In this document: one piece after another, positions 46,201 to 50,191 of the stretch | How the letters are laid out: each line of letters starts with the position of its first letter | How positions within the stretch are numbered: the stretch's first letter is position 1 | Assembly: GCF_000003605.2 (NCBI RefSeq) | Contig: NW_003105607.1 | Location: 334,550 to 384,740, forward strand | Reading direction: 5' to 3' | Source of the DNA: Saccoglossus kowalevskii | Taxonomy: Eukaryota; Hemichordata; Enteropneusta; Harrimaniidae | Length of the DNA stretch: 50,191 nucleotides | Program-made: the position numbers and the translations under genes | Notes under the pieces: model-generated | Databases searched by the model: none | The model's input: only the letters and a program-made list of their open reading frames with translations | Told to the model about the DNA's origin: nothing

Positions 46201-49200
46201 TAGCCAAAGAGAACTTGCATGCTCGTTATTCTTGCTTAGGCAAAACAGTATGCAAATTGTCAGAGACTGGTCCGAGTTAGTTGAAAGATGATGGCAGTCT
46301 TATTTCAGGGGATTTTTTCTATGTTGCGAGTTGAAAACATTGATGTTCTGTATATTGCGACTCTGCGCATTAAAGTGCACAAATGATGAACGAGCAAATA
46401 CTGTAGAATACTTTATTTTCACTTGGAATTTATTTTCGCTATTTTCGCTGAAGGGATGATTCCGTGAAAATAAAATCCGGTGAATATACATTTTTTCCTA
46501 TATTTTACATTAATCTCATCAAAAATCAGTGAAAATAAATTCTAAGCAAAACGCCCAAAAAGCCTTTTCAGCGAAAATAAATTCCAGCGAAAATAAAGTA
46601 TTCCACAGTACTATGAATTCAGGAACTGGGAATTAAAAAGTTATTCAAACAAACTTATTCTATTTTTTTTTTTTCAATGATAAAATAAATGGTGTGGTTC
46701 AGATCACCCTACCCTACCCTAAAATGTATCGCTTACTTTTTTTGTCAAAACATGAAAAAATGGTGCACACAAGATTACAATGAGACTTGAATGCAACTAT
46801 AGATTATCAAGAATCTTGGCAAAATTTAAAAGACCTTGCGTAAACACCACGCCATTTAAATGATGTCAGATGAAACAAAAAACTAATAAAAGTTGATCCA
46901 AATTTGTACATGTACCCCATGGTTTTTGAATTGCATGTTACCGGAACCGCACAATTTTTTTTTTTTTTTTGGCTTTACCAAAAACACACTATTTAATATA
47001 TTTGGCATAATTGTGTGAATATTTTTAACTTACTCCATTTTCCTGTGGTAATGCTTTTAACAAGTTTCAGAATATGAGGAGGTGTCAGACCACTGCTCCG
47101 GGAGGACTGTTCAATGTTTTCCAATGCTAGATGTAAATTTAGATTTCCTCTATACTTGGCACTTGACCTTGCTGTAGAAAAAAAAGTTGTCAATATATTA
47201 AAAACTTAGATCGTATGGATCTACCGGTCATTGGTAGCATCAGACTCATGATCGGTAGACCCAAGTTCAAATCATACCTTAGGCTCGTCCCCTACCCTGG
47301 GTGAGTGTGCCACAAACTCAAAGGGAAGGTCAATACCACTGGCCGAGATTAATTCACTAACAAATGAGACTTTGGTGGAACCTTGGTTAAGGTCTGCAGG
47401 TGCTTGTGTTCGACCGGGCCTGGTTGACGCCAGGATAGTGCATTAAAATTTCCATTTGATAGAGAGACACAGCCTTGTCATGTAGTCCCAAACATGAATA
47501 TAACTTCTGTGGCAAAATGTGTCAGCACTTGCAATTTCCAATTACAAAAAAAAAGTCAGGAGAGACAACAGTAATACTCAATGTCCAGAACTGTCGCCTA
47601 GCACAAAAACATTTAAAAAAAAAAAGATTGTATGGATCTAATCGAGATTAAATTTTTTCGTGATTATACCTGAATAAATGTCCAAATATATACATCACAT
47701 ACAACATGTTACAGGAAAACATAAATAGTACATCCATGCATAAATGAACTAGAACATAAAAGTTTTCTCGTGCATGTTGTGATTTCCTTGTAAATTTTCA
47801 ACAAAACGGACATAATGAGTTATAATCAAAATCATAGAAAAAATAGGAACAGAAAACAGATATGAGCGAAATTATTACTGCATTAAAAAACACAAAAAGC
47901 AAGTATTACACAGCGACTAGCAAAAACAGTCTGAGATGAACACAAACCAGTTCTTTCACAAGCTTACTATTTTGCATTAGGATTTGTAAAAATTGTAGAT
48001 TTCTCTTGCAATTTTGGGATCATCTTGCGGTTCAAATGACTCTGTCCATACAATCAATAACACAAAACGCAATAGACACTTCTCACGTAAGAAACACATT
48101 GCAAGATGCAAACGAATAAAAAATTACAATGCAAAACTGGCTAAAAATAAACTGTTAGGTGATCAAGCTCAGTTGGTTTCAAATTTTATTCAGAGTTTTT
48201 CGAGTAAAATTCTAACCCCAACAGAGGTCATTGCCCTTGGCAACGGACTCAAATTTATACCAACCCCACCTAAGCCAACCTATCACACTTTGCTCAGATA
48301 CATGTCTATGCTATTTAGGAGAATGCGTATCAAATATCTAATGCGTGATAAACAATCTCAACAACATCCTTTCAAAATGAAATCAACATGGAACCCACCA
48401 GACTCGCATAACAGTAGCCTTGAAAATTACATTGAGGCAACCAAAGTTGAGATATCCAAAATTACTACCAATGAACCCAAACAAAACATGAATACAACTG
48501 ACTATATATATGAAAGCTTTCATCAACTAAACAATGAGCAATACTATACTAAAATTAGTTGTAACGATATCATAGTTACAACGAATTTGATCCATGAGCT
48601 CATTACAGAAATGTACATTTTGGATTTAATCGATTTTTATACTAAATTGTATAATGAAAGTAATAACGTCGAACATCAGCACCATCACACTAGTGAATGA
48701 TCCAATTACGGATAAATTTGAGTGCTGTATCGACATAGGTTTTCTTCGTATTCAGTTTCGTATTCTAATATTGTTTTCGTGTTTACTTCTATCTGGATCA
48801 CACCTGAAATATTTTATCATGGAATAATACGTCTGTTACGTATTTCGTTAGCTAATGCAATACTGCCCTCAGTCCATAAGATGTTCGTCAATCCACCACC
48901 CCTATCGATAATAAATGAATTGTTTGAGACAGTTTATAGAGAAATACAGCAGAAAGTCATTGTGAAAGAACTGTTAAACAACATAGTTGAAGAAATTGTT
49001 GAGGGAAAGGATCAATAAAAATCATTCTTTAAAAATTGTATTTTTTGTCCTGTCTTGTCTTGTTTTTTTCAAGGGGTCTAAAAGTTTCAGATTTTTTTTT
49101 TACATGCATAGTCATAGAATTTTTTTTTCACAACCCCCCCCCCGATATCAAATGGTCCTTCCCTAATAGCTAATAGTTCACAATATTGACCATACGTCGA

Positions 49201-49422
49201 GGTACTAGCCCGCGAACGTAGTGGTTGTATTCCCCACACGATAGTTCTACGACTTTTTTTCCATTTACATGTAATATTATCGTTGATCGACAAAAATATT
49301 CATAAATTCATACCGTCAGTGAAATACGTTATAGCATTCCTTAAAGCCACCAGTGTTTTTTTCTTCCCATTGCCCGATTTGGACGCTTGTTGTTTTTGTT
49401 GATCATTCTCTGTCAGGGGCAT
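34239..49422 (-). CDS. CENPI: Centromere protein I (CENP-I/Mis6), complete, 16 coding exons, 711 aa
   Basis: Inner-kinetochore CCAN subunit that, in other animals, works with CENP-H/K/M at centromeric chromatin. Coding exons (minus): 49422-49314, 47171-47034, 45554-45436, 44256-44149, 44008-43913, 43196-42966, 42573-42418, 42290-42170, 42040-41955, 40987-40870, 38902-38710, 37659-37509, 36957-36833, 35478-35430, 35061-34843 and 34355-34239 (TAA). All phases agree; 2,136 nt in total, close to the human 756 aa. Diagnostic matches to human CENP-I include CRLLYLMTQRGDVKQYRVRK (exon 5), LLSVYKLYSP (exon 6), VYFKC (exon 11), NNALLMSYVLDFF (exon 12) and an exon 4 segment with RWMV...LYGILF. Residues of exon 6 form an acidic linker (EDEDEAEDANE). 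The ATG lies 8 nt after a TTACAG, so a 5'-UTR intron is possible. Introns are loaded with repeats and one assembly gap; matching phases across the gap show no exon is needed there. Confidence 0.95.
35590..36301. other. Assembly gap (712 N)
   Basis: A run of N inside CENP-I intron 13, adjoining a repetitive block on its right side. Its length may be estimated rather than real. Flanking exons (36957-36833 and 35478-35430) join in phase 2, so no coding exon is required within it. Confidence 0.97.
36302..36720. repeat. Degenerate interspersed repeat next to the gap
   Basis: Contains recurring blocks: GGCGGCCATTTTG / ATGGCCATTTTAAGG, CATGATCTGCTT at two places about 150 bp apart, and CTGGATCCG / CCGGATCTC. 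The GCCATTTTG block also resembles that of the repeat at 31740-32060. Probably a fragment of a related tandem-repeat element whose remainder caused the gap. Confidence 0.5.
37755..38050. repeat. Degraded relative of the 157-bp-array element
   Basis: Shares AGTTCACCAAAGGTACCTAT, CAATCAGGCC, AACCAAAAATGACAAAAATA and TTCACCAAAATTAGAGAATT with the 157-bp units. It ends ATATGAATAGTTTTGCTCAA then TTGTTGACAGCAAAAATAACT, a decayed form of the right end at 32960-33005. It lies within CENP-I intron 11, downstream of exon 12 sequences in genomic order. Confidence 0.7.
39107..39240. repeat. 134-bp imperfect palindrome (fold-back) in CENP-I intron 10
   Basis: The left arm 39107-39149 (starts AGGTTATTACAAGGATACCT, ends AGACAGTAC) pairs with the right arm 39194-39240 (starts GTACTGTCTG, ends GTAATAACCT) over about 43 bp with few mismatches and one small bulge. 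Within the 44-bp centre, ATCGACC and GGTCGAT form a second, inner stem. The product would be one long two-tier hairpin. It may be a MITE remnant or a structured RNA source. Confidence 0.75.
42647..42869. mobile_element. MITE, 223 bp, with CAGTYRAACCTGTGT termini
   Basis: Left end TACAGTTGAACCTGTGTTAG and right end (reverse complement) TACAGTCAAACCTGTGTATA are inverted repeats of about 25 bp with few differences. TA at both edges is the expected duplication of Tc1/mariner-type insertion. No coding capacity. Located in CENP-I intron 6. Confidence 0.8.
43815..43895 (-). mobile_element. Probable tRNA-derived SINE head, minus strand
   Basis: Read on the minus strand, CTGGTAGCATGGTGGTCATT resembles a pol III A box and TGAATTGAAATCCT a B box, spaced as in a tRNA-derived SINE. 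It lies within ~20 nt of the 5' splice site that follows CENP-I exon 5. The body and tail, if present, extend below 43815 and are not clear. Confidence 0.4.
44433..44660 (-). mobile_element. Candidate LINE 3' end, minus strand
   Basis: On the minus strand this T-rich segment ends with AATAAAGTTATTATTATTAT, a tail style common to non-LTR retrotransposons. No reverse-transcriptase coding was seen. It sits in CENP-I intron 3. Confidence 0.35.
46399..46610. mobile_element. MITE, 212 bp, with long inverted termini
   Basis: The left end TACTGTAGAATACTTTATTT and the reverse complement of the right end, TACTGTGGAATACTTTATTT, continue as inverted repeats for about 44 bp through GGAATTTATTTTCGCT; the left arm has a 9-bp duplication (ATTTTCGCT). 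The interior repeats GTGAAAATAAA. It starts and ends with TA. No coding capacity; in CENP-I intron 2. Confidence 0.8.
47208..47640 (+). mobile_element. tRNA-derived SINE with target-site duplication
   Basis: A 16-bp direct repeat, AGATCGTATGGATCTA at 47208-47223 and AGATTGTATGGATCTA at 47625-47640, flanks the element. The 5' part reads ATTGGTAGCATCAGACTCAT (A-box-like, with a CAT anticodon position as in a Met tRNA) and then AAGTTCAAATCATACC (B-box-like). A ~330-bp unrelated body follows and ends in an A-rich tail (AAAAACATTTAAAAAAAAAA). A complete, fairly recent insertion in CENP-I intron 1. Confidence 0.82.
48014..48700 (+). CDS. Penelope-like element N-terminal ORF, truncated before the reverse transcriptase (228 aa)
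   Basis: An intact plus-strand frame, antisense within CENP-I intron 1. The N-terminus is very basic (RNRHFSRKKHIARCKRIKNY). Then come LTPTEVIALGNGLKFIPTPP and, about 45 residues later, FKMKSTWNPPDSHNSSLENY. These blocks match the region that precedes the reverse transcriptase in Penelope-like elements (LTP...LSKGLKFIPTP; K-x-W-PP-x-LE). The frame stops at 48700 with no RT or GIY-YIG domain. Right after it lies the 205-bp repeat copy B. A further frame from about 48911 to 49018 (IINELFETVYREIQ...) looks like a continuation of coding sequence. So an ORF may have been interrupted by insertion of copy B, or the repeat may be part of the element's end. Confidence 0.6.
   Translation: MGSSCGSNDSVHTINNTKRNRHFSRKKHIARCKRIKNYNAKLAKNKLLGDQAQLVSNFIQSFSSKILTPTEVIALGNGLKFIPTPPKPTYHTLLRYMSMLFRRMRIKYLMRDKQSQQHPFKMKSTWNPPDSHNSSLENYIEATKVEISKITTNEPKQNMNTTDYIYESFHQLNNEQYYTKISCNDIIVTTNLIHELITEMYILDLIDFYTKLYNESNNVEHQHHHTSE
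48706..48910 (+). repeat. Dispersed repeat, copy B
   Basis: 205 bp matching copy A at 3766-3974 in the same orientation. It starts six bases beyond the stop of the Penelope-like ORF and ends at CCTATCGATA. Differences from copy A are scattered substitutions plus a 4-bp indel. Confidence 0.85.
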
Positions 49423-50191
49423 GGTTGTTCTGTAACATCAGCAAACCGAGAATCTGTAGAGAAACTAGCATAGTCCGGGAATACCATTCATAAATCAAGT
49501 TTTCTTAGCGTAAAGTAAATCAGTCAAAATCGCGTGATTTAAAAACAGTAAAAACATAGCAAACCATCTACAGTCAAAATCAGACCGCGGTTACAGTTCA
49601 AATCTCGCGCAAGTCTCGCATGAACTTTGACCTCCCGGAAAAACTGGCTTCCGCGTTGTGTCGTCACAGAAAGCGCTGTCTTCCGGGCTAAGAAAAGGCA
49701 GTCGGCAAATACAGCTACAGTGATTAAACACTGGATCATCGGCAATAGTTCGCTGGGTTTTATTTTCGCCGATGACAGCCAGTTAAAGTCGCTCAATAAA
49801 AAAACAGTGAATAAACAACGTTAAACATAAAGCATGCAAGCGCACTGTTTCTATCACATCACCGTGAAATTAAGACCTGCGAAACGCCAAAACCACTAAA
49901 ATGTGAGCACAGCGAATATATTTTACTTCTACAGTGTATATTTCTGTCAGATAATCATGCATCAGCTATTATTCATTCTTGAAGTGACTCGTGGGCTCCA
50001 ATGTGGTGCGCCCTCTTTCGGTCATTCATTTCATGGCTTAGATGTCATTTTGGTCGCCAAAAAAGTGCGTGAATAATAGCGTCAAAGTCTTATACAGGCA
50101 AAACATCGCATTTGAATGTAAATACGATGTATAATTTTGAGAAAAAACAAAGAAAAACGACAAAGAAAAAGCCTACGGCACGTGGTATTCC
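49423..50191 (-). promoter_or_regulatory. Presumed 5' flank/promoter of CENP-I
   Basis: No other gene is visible up to the window end. The stretch 49580-49760 is locally more GC-rich, with CpGs and TCTCGCGC (near 49605) resembling the TCTCGCGAGA promoter element. A TTACAG just upstream of the ATG could be a 5'-UTR acceptor, placing the true start site within this interval. No TATA box is evident near the start. Confidence 0.35.

Noticed and set aside
47224-47290. Possible methionine tRNA gene
   Set aside because: The A and B boxes are present but acceptor-stem pairing is absent, and the sequence continues into a body, an A-tail and a target duplication: a SINE head, not a tRNA.

Overview
This window is eukaryotic nuclear DNA from an animal. 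It is AT-rich, the genes are split by many spliceosomal introns, intergenic space is wide, and there are several kinds of short dispersed repeats. Repeat style and gene content suggest a marine invertebrate such as a hemichordate, cephalochordate or lophotrochozoan. I cannot narrow this from sequence alone. There are no prokaryotic operons, CRISPR arrays or convincing stand-alone tRNA/rRNA genes.

Layout. 1-10.9 kb is mostly intergenic, with one exon-like block on the minus strand (485-604), a (TAAAA)n microsatellite, fold-back repeats and a CTCF-like site. 10.9-18.3 kb holds the most original content: two convergent (tail-to-tail) paralogous three-exon genes, 374 and 272 aa, which I reconstructed from matching splice phases. 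They belong to a family I do not recognise. The plus-strand copy has gained an Arg/Pro/Ser repeat segment with a TQT (LC8-type) motif. A perfect RFX X-box lies upstream of the minus-strand copy, so a cilium role is a reasonable hypothesis. 18.3-26.6 kb is intergenic, with degenerate tandem repeats and a weak model of a small secreted protein. 26.6-29.1 kb carries the 3' five exons of a NIT-domain receptor guanylate cyclase on the minus strand, with altered residues in the catalytic site.

30.2-33 kb holds a perfect 33-bp minisatellite (7 copies) and a non-autonomous element with a 157-bp-period internal array. 34.2-49.4 kb is a complete 16-coding-exon CENP-I (Mis6-type inner kinetochore) gene on the minus strand, 711 aa. 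Its introns hold a tRNA-derived SINE with target-site duplication, two MITE-like elements, a 134-bp fold-back, an assembly gap (35590-36301) and a Penelope-like N-terminal ORF. That ORF abuts a ~205-bp repeat that also occurs at 3.8 kb.

The genes do not form one pathway: CENP-I acts at centromeres, the cyclase in membrane cGMP signalling, and the paralogue pair is of unknown function. Exon boundaries were derived by hand from splice consensus and phase and need transcript support. CENP-I was compared with human CENP-I from memory, not by a search.
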